Source: an uncultured Succinatimonas sp.
GTDB taxonomy: Bacteria > Pseudomonadota > Gammaproteobacteria > Enterobacterales > Succinivibrionaceae
Assembly: GCA_900317105.1 (NCBI GenBank)
Contig: ONFP01000010.1
Span: forward strand, 1-64,000
Direction of reading: 5' to 3'
DNA: 64,000 nucleotides
Shown here: piece after piece, positions 1 to 9,202 of the stretch
Layout: every line of letters begins with the position of its first letter
Numbering within the stretch: position 1 is the stretch's first letter
The notes under the pieces: model-generated
What the model saw: only the letters and a program-made list of their open reading frames with translations
Told to the model about the DNA's origin: nothing
Databases searched by the model: none
Made by a program: the position numbers and the translations under genes

Positions 1-232
1 TTTACTAACCGCATGAGAGGTAAAAGCATTAGACATATAATTGAGGTTGTATCTAAAACTCCAAGGATGCCTAAAAATGCTTAACCAACCATGCATGAAA
101 TTAAACAAAAACACGCTCCATAAATAATGTAGTTGTGAAGCTGATTTTACAACCAAATGGAAAGGAATATTTAAATATTCTTTTATTATTTTTTGAGAAT
201 TTGTTTGAGAGATATTAATGGTGAGATATTAA

Positions 233-262
233 AAAAGCCCATCAGATGATGAGCTTTTTTGA
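233..262 (-). terminator. Rho-independent terminator after efp
   Basis: A dyad with AAAAAAGC on one side and GCTTTTTT on the other, plus inner CATCA/TGATG pairing, sits about 20 bp past the efp stop. It gives a U-run in either direction, so it may act on both strands. The rest of 1-232 is A+T-rich and shows no gene. Confidence 0.8.
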
Positions 263-281
263 AGTGTATATTTAATCGAAA

Positions 282-845
282 TTAAACACGCTTCTTGAAC
301 TCGTTGGTACGAGTATCAATTTCGATCTTGTCGCCGATGTTTACGAAATCTGGAACTGAGATTTCATAACCGGTTACAGCTAAACGAGCTGGCTTAACAA
401 CCTTACCAGAGGTATCACCCTTAACTGCAGGCTCGGTGTACTCAACCTCACGAACGATGGTGATAGGTAATTCAACTGAGATAGCCTTACCGTTGTAGAA
501 AGTAACCTGGCAGATATCTTCCATACCGTCAACTAGGTAGTTTAGAACATCACCCATGTTATCTTTCTCAATCTCGTACTGATTGAATTCTTCATCCATG
601 AATACGTATAGTGGATCACCGTAGTATGAGTAGGTGCACTCTTTACGCTCTAGAACAACGTCATCTAAACGGTCGTCAGCACGGAAAACAGTCTCGGTAC
701 CACCGTTTGATAACAGGTTCTTTAACTTCATTTTTACAACTGCAGCGTTACGGCCTGATTTGCTGTACTCAGTCTTCTGAACAACCATTGGATTGCCATT
801 TAACATGATTACGTTGCCAGTGCGGATTTCTTGAGCTAATTTCAT
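282..845 (-). CDS. efp: Translation elongation factor P, arginine type
   Basis: EF-P binds between the P and E sites of stalled ribosomes and promotes peptide-bond formation at polyproline stretches. The 187-residue length and the KOW-like N-terminal domain followed by two OB-fold domains fit the family; the C-terminus NEFKKRV is typical. The loop tip reads SKSGRNAA and places Arg at residue 32, where E. coli EF-P has a beta-lysylated Lys. Arg-type EF-P is normally activated by rhamnosylation through EarP, and an earP gene lies just upstream on the same strand, so sequence and context agree. AAAGGG lies ahead of the ATG. A terminator follows the gene. Confidence 0.97.
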   Translation of the reverse strand: MKLAQEIRTGNVIMLNGNPMVVQKTEYSKSGRNAAVVKMKLKNLLSNGGTETVFRADDRLDDVVLERKECTYSYYGDPLYVFMDEEFNQYEIEKDNMGDVLNYLVDGMEDICQVTFYNGKAISVELPITIVREVEYTEPAVKGDTSGKVVKPARLAVTGYEISVPDFVNIGDKIEIDTRTNEFKKRV

Positions 846-1158
846 TATTAAACCCTTTGAATAATTAAATTTAAATCTTCGGCAAGGACTTTAATCCAGC
901 CATTAACAATAAATAAAAAATATTGTTGATGATGTCTTATGCGGTCCCTGCCATTAAATTAAACTGATTTAAACAATTTAAACGCTAAATTAGTGTGAAC
1001 TACACAGAGCATCTTCTGAATGTCACTCTATTATACAAGAGTGAAAATATAACGTGACATTTTAACAGATTTGAAGGCTTGTATACTATCTTTAGATAAC
1101 TTTTTTATCTATTGAATGAATTTTTTACTATATTTCTATTTATCACTTTGTTTTTGCA
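846..1158. other. earP-efp intergenic region
   Basis: No gene seen in these 313 bp. They hold the probable efp promoter with its overlapping dyad (1024-1043) and about 180 bp of efp leader. Confidence 0.5.
1024..1043 (-). promoter_or_regulatory. Probable efp promoter -10 inside a dyad
   Basis: On the minus strand TATAAT (1035-1030) lies in the loop of the inverted repeat CACTCT/AGAGTG. A TGTCAC sequence about 18 bp upstream is a weak -35. The overlap suggests operator control, but this is inference. Confidence 0.4.
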
Positions 1159-2202
1159 TTAAAAATCTGTTTTGGTTTTGAGGAAAGTTATTAGATTATC
1201 AGTAAGTGATCCAAGAGAAATAAGATGTTCTGACCATTCTTTTGATAGTTTTTTCCAATTTTCATAAAAGCCGAGCAGATCGAAACTGTCCAGATAATCT
1301 GAAAATCCGTTGTAGCTTAGAGTCAGATGTCTAAGTATCTCTACATCCTTTTTACTGCTGCAGACTTCTGACATTCTGTCAAAGAGTGCCTCTATCTTAT
1401 CTTTGTGGACATCCTCTTCCTGCGGATAGATGTGCCATAAGAAAGGATTACCTGTAAGCATTGCTCTTACGATAGAGTCTTCTCCTCTTACAAGGTTAAG
1501 CTTTGAATCTATAAGGTATGAGTCATATTCATCCTGACTTACCATCGGTAAAACCTTGACTGTAAGATTGTTTAATTTATAAATGTCTCCAGGAGCAAGG
1601 TTTAAGTTAAGCAGGTTATTAAAGTTATTTAATCCCCTTCCTTCAAATATATTGAGTATTAAATTCTCTTTGTTTAATGCATTGATAACTGTTTTAACTT
1701 TTTGATTCTCATAGCTGAACAAAGTCAGACAGTTTGATTTAATGTTTTCAGCCCTCTTTAGTTTTTCTAAAAAGCTTTCTTCTATAACTACTCCGCCTGT
1801 TTTACTGGTAAAGCCTGGAAAAAAGAAAAAACTTTCAAATCCGTCTGCATAGGATGGGAGTTTATGACAGTCTTCTGCAAAGGGTTCCGCGGTGAGGTAT
1901 TCAAGATTAACTACAGTTGAGTGTCTGTATTTGATTTTTTTTATTAGATTGTCTGGAAGTCTTACAGAAAATGCCTGAATTACCACCTCTGAAGGCTCAT
2001 ATTCCATGTTGTTATCAGACCATGAAAAAAGGCTTAAAAATCGGTTTGAATCATCTTCTGAATTTGTGATTTTGTTCAATATATTGACATTATTACAAAA
2101 GAGACGCACTTCATAATTTTTTTTTGAAAAATCCCTGCAGAGTCTCAAACATACGCCTGCATCGCCAAAATTATCGATCACATCACAGAATACATCTATC
2201 AA
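1159..2202 (-). CDS. earP: EF-P arginine-32 rhamnosyltransferase EarP
   Basis: EarP transfers rhamnose from dTDP-beta-L-rhamnose to Arg32 of EF-P. The 347-residue protein opens with FCDVIDNFGDAGVCLRLCRDF, the EarP (DUF2331) signature whose two Asp residues in DNFGD are catalytic in characterised homologues. The C-terminal half carries the family pattern around SKLNLVRGEDSIVRAMLTGNPFLWHIYPQ, associated with nucleotide-sugar binding. The reading frame begins with TTG (2202), preceded by AGGTGA at good spacing. It lies upstream of efp on the same strand, the usual genetic pairing. The dTDP-rhamnose genes (rmlABCD) are not in this window. Confidence 0.95.
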   Translation of the reverse strand: MIDVFCDVIDNFGDAGVCLRLCRDFSKKNYEVRLFCNNVNILNKITNSEDDSNRFLSLFSWSDNNMEYEPSEVVIQAFSVRLPDNLIKKIKYRHSTVVNLEYLTAEPFAEDCHKLPSYADGFESFFFFPGFTSKTGGVVIEESFLEKLKRAENIKSNCLTLFSYENQKVKTVINALNKENLILNIFEGRGLNNFNNLLNLNLAPGDIYKLNNLTVKVLPMVSQDEYDSYLIDSKLNLVRGEDSIVRAMLTGNPFLWHIYPQEEDVHKDKIEALFDRMSEVCSSKKDVEILRHLTLSYNGFSDYLDSFDLLGFYENWKKLSKEWSEHLISLGSLTDNLITFLKTKTDF

Positions 2203-2441
2203 CTTTAATCACCTAACCTAATAATTTGTAGAACTTTTTTTATTGTCAAGATAACTAAATTTAATTTTAGATAAAATTCTGTCAAGAGGCGAGAGAGAAT
2301 TTTTTTGCCTTGAATTAGGGGGGATGATTGTACATAATATAGACAATGTTTTAATAACTAACTTGTTGAATTATATATATTTATATTCTAAATATATAAT
2401 TTTTAAGAAAAAAAAATTCTTTTAGAAGTACGGACTTAAGT

Positions 2442-4706
2442 ATGATCAGATTTATTGTAAAAAGAGATGGTAGAAAGGTATCTTTCAATGAAGATAAGAT
2501 AGCCAATGCGATTAGAAAATCACTAATTTCAGCACATCCAGACGATAAATCAACATCTGCTTATGAAGAGGAACTTGTTAACAAGTTTACCCGTCAGGTT
2601 GTAAACGAGATTGAAAAACAGAATCTAGAAGCTCCTTCTGTTGAAAATACTCAGGATATTATTGAGAAGGTTCTTATTAAAGAAGGTATGGCTGCAGAGG
2701 CCAAGAACTTCATTCTGTACCGTCAGAACAGAACAAAGGTTAGAACCTACAATAATGATTTAACAAAGATCTATAGAGATCTTACCTCTAAGAGCACAGC
2801 TGACATGGATCTTAAGAGAGAGAATGCAAATATTGATGCAAACGCTCCAATGGGTCTGATGTTAAGATTTGGTTCTGAAGGTGCCAAAGATTATGTTCGC
2901 AGATATGTTCTGCGTCCAGAGCACTCAATTGCTCATTCAAGAGGTGATATTCATATCCATGATCTAGACTTTTATATGCTAACCATCAACTGTTGCCAGA
3001 TCAGTCTGAAAGGTCTGTTCGAGCGTGGTTTCAGCACCGGTCATGGTTTCCTTCGTGAACCTCAGTCAATTCAGTCTGCTGCAGCATTATGCTGTATTGC
3101 TATTCAGTCAAATCAGAATGATCAGCATGGTGGTCAGTCTATTCCTTTATTTGAGTACGATTTAGCTCCATACGTTGCTATTTCATATTCAAAGCACTTA
3201 TGTAAGGTTCTTTGCGTTTGTCTAAGAAATGATGATGTTGATGTAAAGGAATTAAAGGATCTTTGCAAAGAGCTTTATGCTGAACATAAAACATGTCTTT
3301 CAGATGAAGTTACCGCTATTATTAAGGAAAAGGTTAGAGAACTTCTGGCTAAGTATGAATCATCAAATATTGATTCAGATGCTGACTATATTTTAAGTGA
3401 AGCTCTGAAGCTTACTGAAAGAGAAACCTATCAGGCAATGGAAGCTCTGATTCATAATCTGAACTCAATGCAGTCAAGAGCTGGTGCTCAGGTTCCATTC
3501 TCATCCATCAACTATGGTACAGGTACTACTCCTGAACAGAGAATGCTGATGAAGAATGTTCTGATGGCAACTGATGCCGGTTTAGGAGGCGGTGAGACTC
3601 CAATCTTCCCGGTACAGATCTTCAAGGTTAAAGATGGTGTTAATACCAAGCCTGGTGATCCTAACTTTGATTTATTTGAACTTGCCTGCAAGGTATCTGC
3701 AAAGAGATTATTCCCTAACTTCTCATTCCTTGATGCTCCATACAATATGCAGTACTACAAGGAAGGCCATCCTGAGACAGAACTTGCTGTAATGGGATGC
3801 AGAACCCGTGTATTCGGTAACTATTATGATAAGACCAAGGAAATCATTCCTGGCCGTGGAAATCTGTCATTTACTACTGTAAATCTACCTCGTCTTGCTA
3901 TTGAAGCTCATGGATCAATCAGTAAATTCTTTGATTCACTAGACAAAATGGTATATATGGTCTTCGATCAGCTGATGGATAGATTCAATATCATTGCTAA
4001 AAAGCAGGTTCTAAACTATCCTTTCTTAATGGGACAGGGTGTTTGGATTGACTCTGAAAAATTAAATCCTGAAGATACAATTGAGGATGTAATCAAAAAC
4101 GGTTCTCTTTCTGTAGGATTTATTGGTTTAGCTGAGTGTCTTGTTGCCCTTATCGGTAAGCATCATGGAGAAAGTAAGGAAGCTTACGATTTAGGTTACA
4201 AGATTATTAAACACATGAGAGAGTTAACAGACAAAAAGATGGTTGAATCTGGTCTGAACTTCTCATTGTTCTCAACCCCAGCAGAAGGTCTGTCAGGACG
4301 TTTTGTTAAATTGGATAGAAAACTATATGGAAGCATCCCGGGAGTAACAGATAGGGACTACTATACCAACAGCTTCCATGTTCCTGTTTACTACGAAATA
4401 TCTGCAGCAGAAAAGATTAAAACTGAAGGTCCATTCCATGAGTTATGCAACGCAGGTTCTATTTCCTACGTTGAAATGGATGGTGATTTAACCAAGAACG
4501 TAAAAGCTTTCGAAGACGTAATTCTCTACATGAAGGAATGCGGTGTAAATTATGGTTCTATTAACCATCCTGTTGATCGCTGTCCTGTATGTAATTACGT
4601 TGGAGTTATTGGAGATACATGCCCAAGATGCGGTCGTAAGGATGGCGAGGGTGTAAGCATCGAAAGACTACGTAAGCTAGGTGTTGGATGCATCTGCACC
4701 GGTTAA
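2442..4706 (+). CDS. nrdD: Anaerobic ribonucleoside-triphosphate reductase, large chain lacking the C-terminal glycyl-radical loop
   Basis: Class III ribonucleotide reductase reduces NTPs to dNTPs without oxygen. The 754-residue protein begins with an ATP-cone (about residues 1-95, RDGRKVSFNEDKIANAI), continues with the NrdD barrel (NCCQISLKGLFERGFSTGHGF; RAGAQVPFSSINYGTGT) and ends with the Zn site CPVCN-CPRCG. In E. coli NrdD this zinc site is followed by the RVCGYLG glycyl-radical loop. Here the chain instead ends ERLRKLGVGCICTG and stops, and no such loop is present. The missing segment is found in the separate ORF starting 75 bp downstream. It is divergent from earP and followed by the radical module and nrdG. 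Confidence 0.95.
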   Translation: MIRFIVKRDGRKVSFNEDKIANAIRKSLISAHPDDKSTSAYEEELVNKFTRQVVNEIEKQNLEAPSVENTQDIIEKVLIKEGMAAEAKNFILYRQNRTKVRTYNNDLTKIYRDLTSKSTADMDLKRENANIDANAPMGLMLRFGSEGAKDYVRRYVLRPEHSIAHSRGDIHIHDLDFYMLTINCCQISLKGLFERGFSTGHGFLREPQSIQSAAALCCIAIQSNQNDQHGGQSIPLFEYDLAPYVAISYSKHLCKVLCVCLRNDDVDVKELKDLCKELYAEHKTCLSDEVTAIIKEKVRELLAKYESSNIDSDADYILSEALKLTERETYQAMEALIHNLNSMQSRAGAQVPFSSINYGTGTTPEQRMLMKNVLMATDAGLGGGETPIFPVQIFKVKDGVNTKPGDPNFDLFELACKVSAKRLFPNFSFLDAPYNMQYYKEGHPETELAVMGCRTRVFGNYYDKTKEIIPGRGNLSFTTVNLPRLAIEAHGSISKFFDSLDKMVYMVFDQLMDRFNIIAKKQVLNYPFLMGQGVWIDSEKLNPEDTIEDVIKNGSLSVGFIGLAECLVALIGKHHGESKEAYDLGYKIIKHMRELTDKKMVESGLNFSLFSTPAEGLSGRFVKLDRKLYGSIPGVTDRDYYTNSFHVPVYYEISAAEKIKTEGPFHELCNAGSISYVEMDGDLTKNVKAFEDVILYMKECGVNYGSINHPVDRCPVCNYVGVIGDTCPRCGRKDGEGVSIERLRKLGVGCICTG

Positions 4707-4781
4707 CAGTTTTATTAACCAATAAAATTTAAGCAAACAAACTACAGCAGTTTTATTATTTATTAAAAGAGGACGTGAACA

Positions 4782-4940
4782 ATGCAAACTAGACTACATG
4801 CTCGTAACGGTATTGTCGGTGAAGGTGTTAAATTCGAGAGAATTAGACGTGTAACCGGTTATTTGGTTGGTACACTTGATCGCTTTAATGATGGCAAAAA
4901 GGCTGAAGAAAGAGATCGTGTAAAACACATGCATGTTTAA
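4782..4940 (+). CDS. Separate glycyl-radical module of anaerobic ribonucleotide reductase (52 aa)
   Basis: The 52-residue product contains RRVTGYLVGTLDRFNDGKKA followed by EERDRVKH. This matches the C-terminal segment of one-piece NrdD proteins (E. coli: RRVCGYLGSPDARPFNAGKQ then RRVKH), including the Gly that carries the stable radical. AGAGG sits seven bases before the ATG. It lies between nrdD, which lacks this segment, and nrdG, the activase that installs the radical. I infer that the two chains assemble into one enzyme, comparable to the GrcA spare part of pyruvate formate-lyase. It is not a simple frameshift, because about 75 bp and a fresh ribosome-binding site separate the two frames. 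Confidence 0.85.
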   Translation: MQTRLHARNGIVGEGVKFERIRRVTGYLVGTLDRFNDGKKAEERDRVKHMHV

Positions 4941-4962
4941 CTAAACATCTTTTAGTTCTCAT

Positions 4963-5007
4963 ACGCCTTGAGTCTAATCATAAGATTGGATGAGAAGGCG
5001 TTTTTTC
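4963..5007 (+). terminator. Terminator between the glycyl-radical ORF and nrdG
   Basis: ACGCCTT pairs with AAGGCGT, with further AATC/GATT pairing near the loop, followed by a run of T. It overlaps the first possible nrdG start at 4990, which favours the start at 5026 and suggests nrdG is partly transcriptionally separated. Confidence 0.75.
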
Positions 5008-5025
5008 ATTAAGAAGACCGGTAAA

Positions 5026-5556
5026 ATGCCCAACTCAGATCTATCAATACTTGATGAAACTACTCTAAGAATTGCTGGTGCTGTTAACGAATCTATTGTT
5101 GATGGCCCAGGCATTCGTTATGTGATATTTACTCAGGGATGCCCTTTTCACTGCAAAGGCTGCCATAATCCACAGGCACAGTCTTTAGATGGTGGTATGG
5201 ATGTAAAACTTAGAGTCTTATACGATGAGTTTATTAACAATCCTCTGGTTAAAGGTGTTACCTTCTCTGGTGGTGAACCTTTTATTCAGGCTGGTACTTT
5301 AAGTATTCTCGCTAAGATTTTAAGGGAAAAAGGGTATTCACTTTGGTCTTACTCCGGTTTTGTTTATGAAAAACTGGTATCTGATCCTATCTATAGAAAG
5401 CTTTTAGATCAGCTTGATGTTCTGGTTGATGGTCCTTTTGTTCTTGCACAGAAATCTATGGACATTGATTTTAGAGGTTCTACAAATCAGAGAATCATCA
5501 ATGTTCAGGAATCATTGAAGCAGAATAAAGTTATCTTAATGGAAGGCTTTAAATAA
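5026..5556 (+). CDS. nrdG: Anaerobic ribonucleotide reductase activating protein (radical SAM)
   Basis: NrdG uses a [4Fe-4S] cluster and S-adenosylmethionine to create the glycyl radical on NrdD. The radical-SAM motif CPFHCKGC (CxxxCxxC) follows GPGIRYVIFTQG, and FSGGEPF is the SAM-binding GGE motif. The frame is open back to an ATG at 4990, but that start lies inside a terminator hairpin. The ATG at 5026 (MPNSDLSILDE) gives a 176-residue protein, a normal length for a small activase. It lies downstream of nrdD and of the separate radical module, its presumed substrate. Confidence 0.95.
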   Translation: MPNSDLSILDETTLRIAGAVNESIVDGPGIRYVIFTQGCPFHCKGCHNPQAQSLDGGMDVKLRVLYDEFINNPLVKGVTFSGGEPFIQAGTLSILAKILREKGYSLWSYSGFVYEKLVSDPIYRKLLDQLDVLVDGPFVLAQKSMDIDFRGSTNQRIINVQESLKQNKVILMEGFK

Positions 5557-5574
5557 CGAGAGTTTTAAAGACAA

Positions 5575-5602
5575 AACTTCCAGATTCAGACATCTGGAAG
5601 TT
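5575..5602. terminator. Bidirectional hairpin between nrdG and mnmE
   Basis: AACTTCCAGAT / ATCTGGAAGTT, an 11-bp perfect stem in the 51-bp gap between convergent genes. The U-tracts on both sides are weak. Confidence 0.65.
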
Positions 5603-5607
5603 ATAGA

Positions 5608-6981
5608 TTATTTTCCAATACAGAAGGTACTGAAAATCTTTCCTAGAATATCATCAGAGGTAACGGTACCAGTAATTTCACCAAGATAATCCTGAGCCTG
5701 ACGAATTTCCTGTGCACATAATACAAGATCACCTGTGGCAACAATTTCCTTAGCCTTAACAATATACTCGTAGGCCTTCTCAAGAGCTGCTATATGGCGT
5801 CTACGTGCGATAAAGACCCCCTCAATAGGCATAATGCCCAAAGCATCCACCAGGACCTTCTTAAGCTCATCCAGACCGCTTTCTGTCTTAGTTGAGGTTC
5901 TTACCTGCTTTAATTCCTTGAATGGCTCTGAGCATAACAGCTCTTTTACATCAGGACAGAGATCTTTATCGGCTTTAGATAATATCACCATGATTCTGTT
6001 GGTATTTGATTCGAATTCCTTTACCTTTGTATAGGTTTCCATAACATCAACAGGTGGTTTTGAACCATCTATCATGAACAGTACTAGATCAGCCTTTTTT
6101 AGTTCATCAATAGCTTTCTGAATGCCTATGGCCTCAATTTCATCTGATGGCTTATCTCTGATACCCGCTGTATCTGTAATTGTTACCGGTACACCTTCAA
6201 TCTCAACCTGAGCAGTTAGAACGTCTCTTGTTGTTCCTGGGATATTTGTAACAATCGCCTTATCTGCTCCAGCAAGAGCATTCAGGAGACTTGATTTACC
6301 TGCATTAGGAGAGCCTGCAAGAACTATCTTTGCTCCTTCATTGAGTTTTACTCCCTGATTTGCGATTCTGATGGTTTTGGAAGCCAAAGCTTCAATATCA
6401 TCAAGTTCTTTATCAGTTTTTCCTGATTCGTAAAAATCTTCATGTTCTTCAGGAAAATCAAGGCAAGCCTCAATTCTTACACGGAAATTGGTAATTTTAT
6501 CAGTTAATTCATTAACATTCTTTGAAAAATTACCTTCAAGCGATGACAGTGCTGCCTTAGCTGCACTTTCTGAACCGGCAGAAATCAGATCTTCAACTGC
6601 CTCTGCAGCTGCAAGGTCCATCTTGTTGTTCAGAAAAGCTCTTCTGGTGAATTCACCTGGCTGTGCCTGTCTTACTCCTTCAATACTCAGAATCCCGTTT
6701 AGAACACGTTTTGGAGATACATTACCACCGTGCCCCTGGAACTCTACAATATCTTCCCCTGTGTAAGAATTTGGTGAAGCAAAATAAATAACAACACCCT
6801 CATCGAGGACTTCATTATTCAGTTTAAATTGCTTGAAATAGACTTGGCGAGGTTTTGGAGTGATTCCGGTAAGTGTTTTTGCGACGTCTAGAGCCTTGGA
6901 ACCTGAGACCCTAATAATGGCAATGCCACCCCTACCAGGAGGAGTGGCAATTGCTGCAATAGTATCTTCGATTGTTGCCAT
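5608..6981 (-). CDS. mnmE: tRNA modification GTPase MnmE
   Basis: MnmE with MnmG modifies U34 (cmnm5/nm5) in the wobble position of several tRNAs. The 457-residue protein shows the N-terminal formyl-THF-binding domain (DTIAAIATPPGRGGIAIIRVSG), a GTPase domain with P-loop GSPNAGKSS, DTAG and SKAD, and the conserved C-terminal FCIGK with its essential Cys. It starts 8 bp after the yidC stop, in the conserved rpmH-rnpA-yidD-yidC-mnmE order. The usual downstream mnmG (gidA), rsmG (gidB), parA and parB are absent; nrdG lies there instead. Confidence 0.98.
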   Translation of the reverse strand: MATIEDTIAAIATPPGRGGIAIIRVSGSKALDVAKTLTGITPKPRQVYFKQFKLNNEVLDEGVVIYFASPNSYTGEDIVEFQGHGGNVSPKRVLNGILSIEGVRQAQPGEFTRRAFLNNKMDLAAAEAVEDLISAGSESAAKAALSSLEGNFSKNVNELTDKITNFRVRIEACLDFPEEHEDFYESGKTDKELDDIEALASKTIRIANQGVKLNEGAKIVLAGSPNAGKSSLLNALAGADKAIVTNIPGTTRDVLTAQVEIEGVPVTITDTAGIRDKPSDEIEAIGIQKAIDELKKADLVLFMIDGSKPPVDVMETYTKVKEFESNTNRIMVILSKADKDLCPDVKELLCSEPFKELKQVRTSTKTESGLDELKKVLVDALGIMPIEGVFIARRRHIAALEKAYEYIVKAKEIVATGDLVLCAQEIRQAQDYLGEITGTVTSDDILGKIFSTFCIGK

Positions 6982-6989
6982 AAATAATA

Positions 6990-8615
6990 CTATTTAGAAA
7001 CAGGCTGCTTCTTCATGCTCAAACCACGCTTTTCTAATGATCTGAAGATGACGTACTGCTGCAGAATAGTGAAGCAGTTTGAAACAAGCCAATATAAAGT
7101 TAGACCTGCAGGGAATGTACAGAACATAAAGGTAAATACAAATGGCATTGCCATGAATACCTTACGCTGTACAGGATCTGTTACAGGGGTTGGTGACATC
7201 TTCTGTAGGTAGAACATTGTCACACCGTAAAGAATAGGTAATACGAAGAATGGATCCTTTACAGACAGGTCAGTAATCCATAGCATGAAGCTTGACTGAC
7301 GAAGCTCTGTTGATTCCATTAGAGTCCAGTATAATGCAATGAAAATAGGCATCTGGATAAGTAATGGTAAGCATCCACCTAAAGGATTAACCTTTTCACT
7401 CTTGTACAGCTTCATGGTCTCAGTACCAATCTTCTGTCTGTCATCCTTGTAACGCTCTCTTAATTCCATCAGTTTTGGCTGAAGTAAACGCATCTTAGCC
7501 ATAGATGTGTACTGAGCTTTAGTTAATGGGAACATTACACCACGAACAATCATGGTTAGGACGATAATTGAGAAACCCCAGTTTCCAATCAGAGAATGGA
7601 TAAATGCAAGGATCTTGAATAAAGGAATTGAGATGAACCATAACCATCCGTAGTCAACGGTAAGCTCAAGATTTTTGGCAACGCTTTCCATTGCGTCCTG
7701 ATCCTTAGGACCAATCCATAATTTGCTTGAAAGCTTTGCTTCACTGCCTGCTGCAACATTTACAGCATCAGTTCTGATACCGATGATAGCGCTTGTGTTG
7801 TTATCAGCATGATTTGAGTAGATAACGTTGTTAACGTTGTTATCACCACCGATCCATGAGGATACGAAATAATGCTGAATCATAGCAACCCAACCCTCTT
7901 TAGTGGTTACGTTGTATGATTTGTCTTCGATAATATCGTCAAGAGTCTTTTTCTCATAACGGCTTTCATCTGAAGAATAAGCGGTTCCTCTATATGCACT
8001 TGCTACCATACCGAAACCTGAATTGTTCTGCAGGTATGAATCATCAGCTGTCTGCTTTAGCTGACCGTACATACATAGGCTTAAATCTTTCTCAGACTTG
8101 TTGTTTACAAGATAGCTTACATTAACAACATATGAGTTTCTGTCAATTGAGAAGCTCTTGGTATAGGTTACGCCATCTTTTTCAAAGGTAATATTTGCGG
8201 TAACGTTGTTCTGACCATCTTCAATTACGTATTCTGTCTTTTCAGCCTTGAATTCTGGTCTTTCTCTGTTATCAATACCGTCTTTGCCAGCTAAACCACT
8301 CTGAGCCTGATATTTAAACTGAGGGGTGGTCATTAGTAACTGGAAAGGATCTTCCTTATCTTGTTCCTGCTTTATCTTTAATAACTTAGCATCAACAATA
8401 TCACCACCCTTTAGGTTGATGGTTAATTCTAAATTATCACTAGCAACTTTAATCAGGTTGCCAAGACCGCTATCTGCACTGATTTCTTGTGACTGCAGGT
8501 TAGCTGCCTGATCAGCCATTTTCTGTGCATTGGCCTTATCAGCATTCCAGTCCCAGAACAAGAACATGGCTGCACAAAGTAAAAGTATGAATAACAGATT
8601 TCTTTGTTGTTCCAT
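6990..8615 (-). CDS. yidC: Membrane protein insertase YidC
   Basis: YidC inserts and folds inner-membrane proteins, alone or with SecYEG. The 541-residue protein begins with the expected first membrane segment (NLLFILLLCAAMFLFWDW), followed by a large periplasmic beta domain (about residues 60-330) and the five-helix core from about residue 340. The core includes MIVRGVMFPLTKAQYTSM, with the conserved Arg of the hydrophilic groove, and ends with basic residues (KKQPVSK). It lies between yidD and mnmE in the conserved origin-side block. Confidence 0.98.
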   Translation of the reverse strand: MEQQRNLLFILLLCAAMFLFWDWNADKANAQKMADQAANLQSQEISADSGLGNLIKVASDNLELTINLKGGDIVDAKLLKIKQEQDKEDPFQLLMTTPQFKYQAQSGLAGKDGIDNRERPEFKAEKTEYVIEDGQNNVTANITFEKDGVTYTKSFSIDRNSYVVNVSYLVNNKSEKDLSLCMYGQLKQTADDSYLQNNSGFGMVASAYRGTAYSSDESRYEKKTLDDIIEDKSYNVTTKEGWVAMIQHYFVSSWIGGDNNVNNVIYSNHADNNTSAIIGIRTDAVNVAAGSEAKLSSKLWIGPKDQDAMESVAKNLELTVDYGWLWFISIPLFKILAFIHSLIGNWGFSIIVLTMIVRGVMFPLTKAQYTSMAKMRLLQPKLMELRERYKDDRQKIGTETMKLYKSEKVNPLGGCLPLLIQMPIFIALYWTLMESTELRQSSFMLWITDLSVKDPFFVLPILYGVTMFYLQKMSPTPVTDPVQRKVFMAMPFVFTFMFCTFPAGLTLYWLVSNCFTILQQYVIFRSLEKRGLSMKKQPVSK

Positions 8616-8636
8616 TTTGGAAAAATCCTAATAGAT

Positions 8637-8879
8637 TTATTTGTATTTTCTTGGTACAGGGTCAAGTCCGCCAGGATTTAAAGGATGACATTTAGAAATC
8701 CTTTTTATTCCCAGGTAGATTCCTTTTAAAACACCCCATTCTCTTATTGCTTCAAGAGTGTATTGAGAACAGCTAGGATAAAAACGGCAATGCTGCCCTA
8801 ACAAAGGACTGATGAAGATTTGATAGAAGCGGATCAGAGCTATCGCTATTTTTCCAAACGGTGAGATATTTGTAGCCAT
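8637..8879 (-). CDS. yidD: Membrane protein insertion efficiency factor YidD
   Basis: This 80-residue protein carries the YidD signature: [28 protein letters not shown] followed by [24 protein letters not shown] (three conserved Cys, HPxxPGGxDPVP). It is a peripheral inner-membrane protein that assists YidC-dependent insertion. Its start overlaps the end of rnpA by 34 bp in another frame, the usual arrangement that implies translational coupling. Confidence 0.95.
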   Translation of the reverse strand: MATNISPFGKIAIALIRFYQIFISPLLGQHCRFYPSCSQYTLEAIREWGVLKGIYLGIKRISKCHPLNPGGLDPVPRKYK

Positions 8880-9202
8880 AATCGTCTAAAAATTGCACTC
8901 AGTTCAGAATTGCTGATTTCTTCTATTTTTGGTTTGGCTAAAACAACCAAATCAATATTTGGAAGAGAATGCTGTGTTAATCTAAAGGTTTCTCTGGCTA
9001 TTCGCTTAACACGATTTCTCCAGACTGCCCTTTTTAACACTTTTTTTGGTATGACTAAACCCAGTCTAGCGCAATTCTCCTCATTTTTTCTTGCAAGAAC
9101 AAGTACTCCTGGGACACTTGCACGGACTGGATTTTTGAAAACCTTGTCGTATTCCTCGGAAGTTAGAATTCTAACTGACCGAGGAAATGTATTATTAGCC
9201 AT
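8846..9202 (-). CDS. rnpA: Ribonuclease P protein component
   Basis: RnpA is the basic protein subunit that helps the RNase P RNA bind pre-tRNA. The 118-residue product has the family signature [13 protein letters not shown] and the upstream [16 protein letters not shown]. Its ATG overlaps the rpmH stop by 8 bp and its 3' end overlaps yidD, so rpmH, rnpA and yidD are likely one translationally coupled unit. Confidence 0.97.
   Translation of the reverse strand: MANNTFPRSVRILTSEEYDKVFKNPVRASVPGVLVLARKNEENCARLGLVIPKKVLKRAVWRNRVKRIARETFRLTQHSLPNIDLVVLAKPKIEEISNSELSAIFRRLWLQISHRLEK

Noticed and set aside
4700..4790. nrdD as a frameshifted pseudogene
   Set aside because: The radical ORF has its own ATG and Shine-Dalgarno site, about 75 bp lie between, and both chains keep conserved motifs.
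4990..5025. Upstream ATG of nrdG
   Set aside because: It lies within a terminator hairpin, and the added residues (MRRRFFIKKTGK) are not typical of NrdG.
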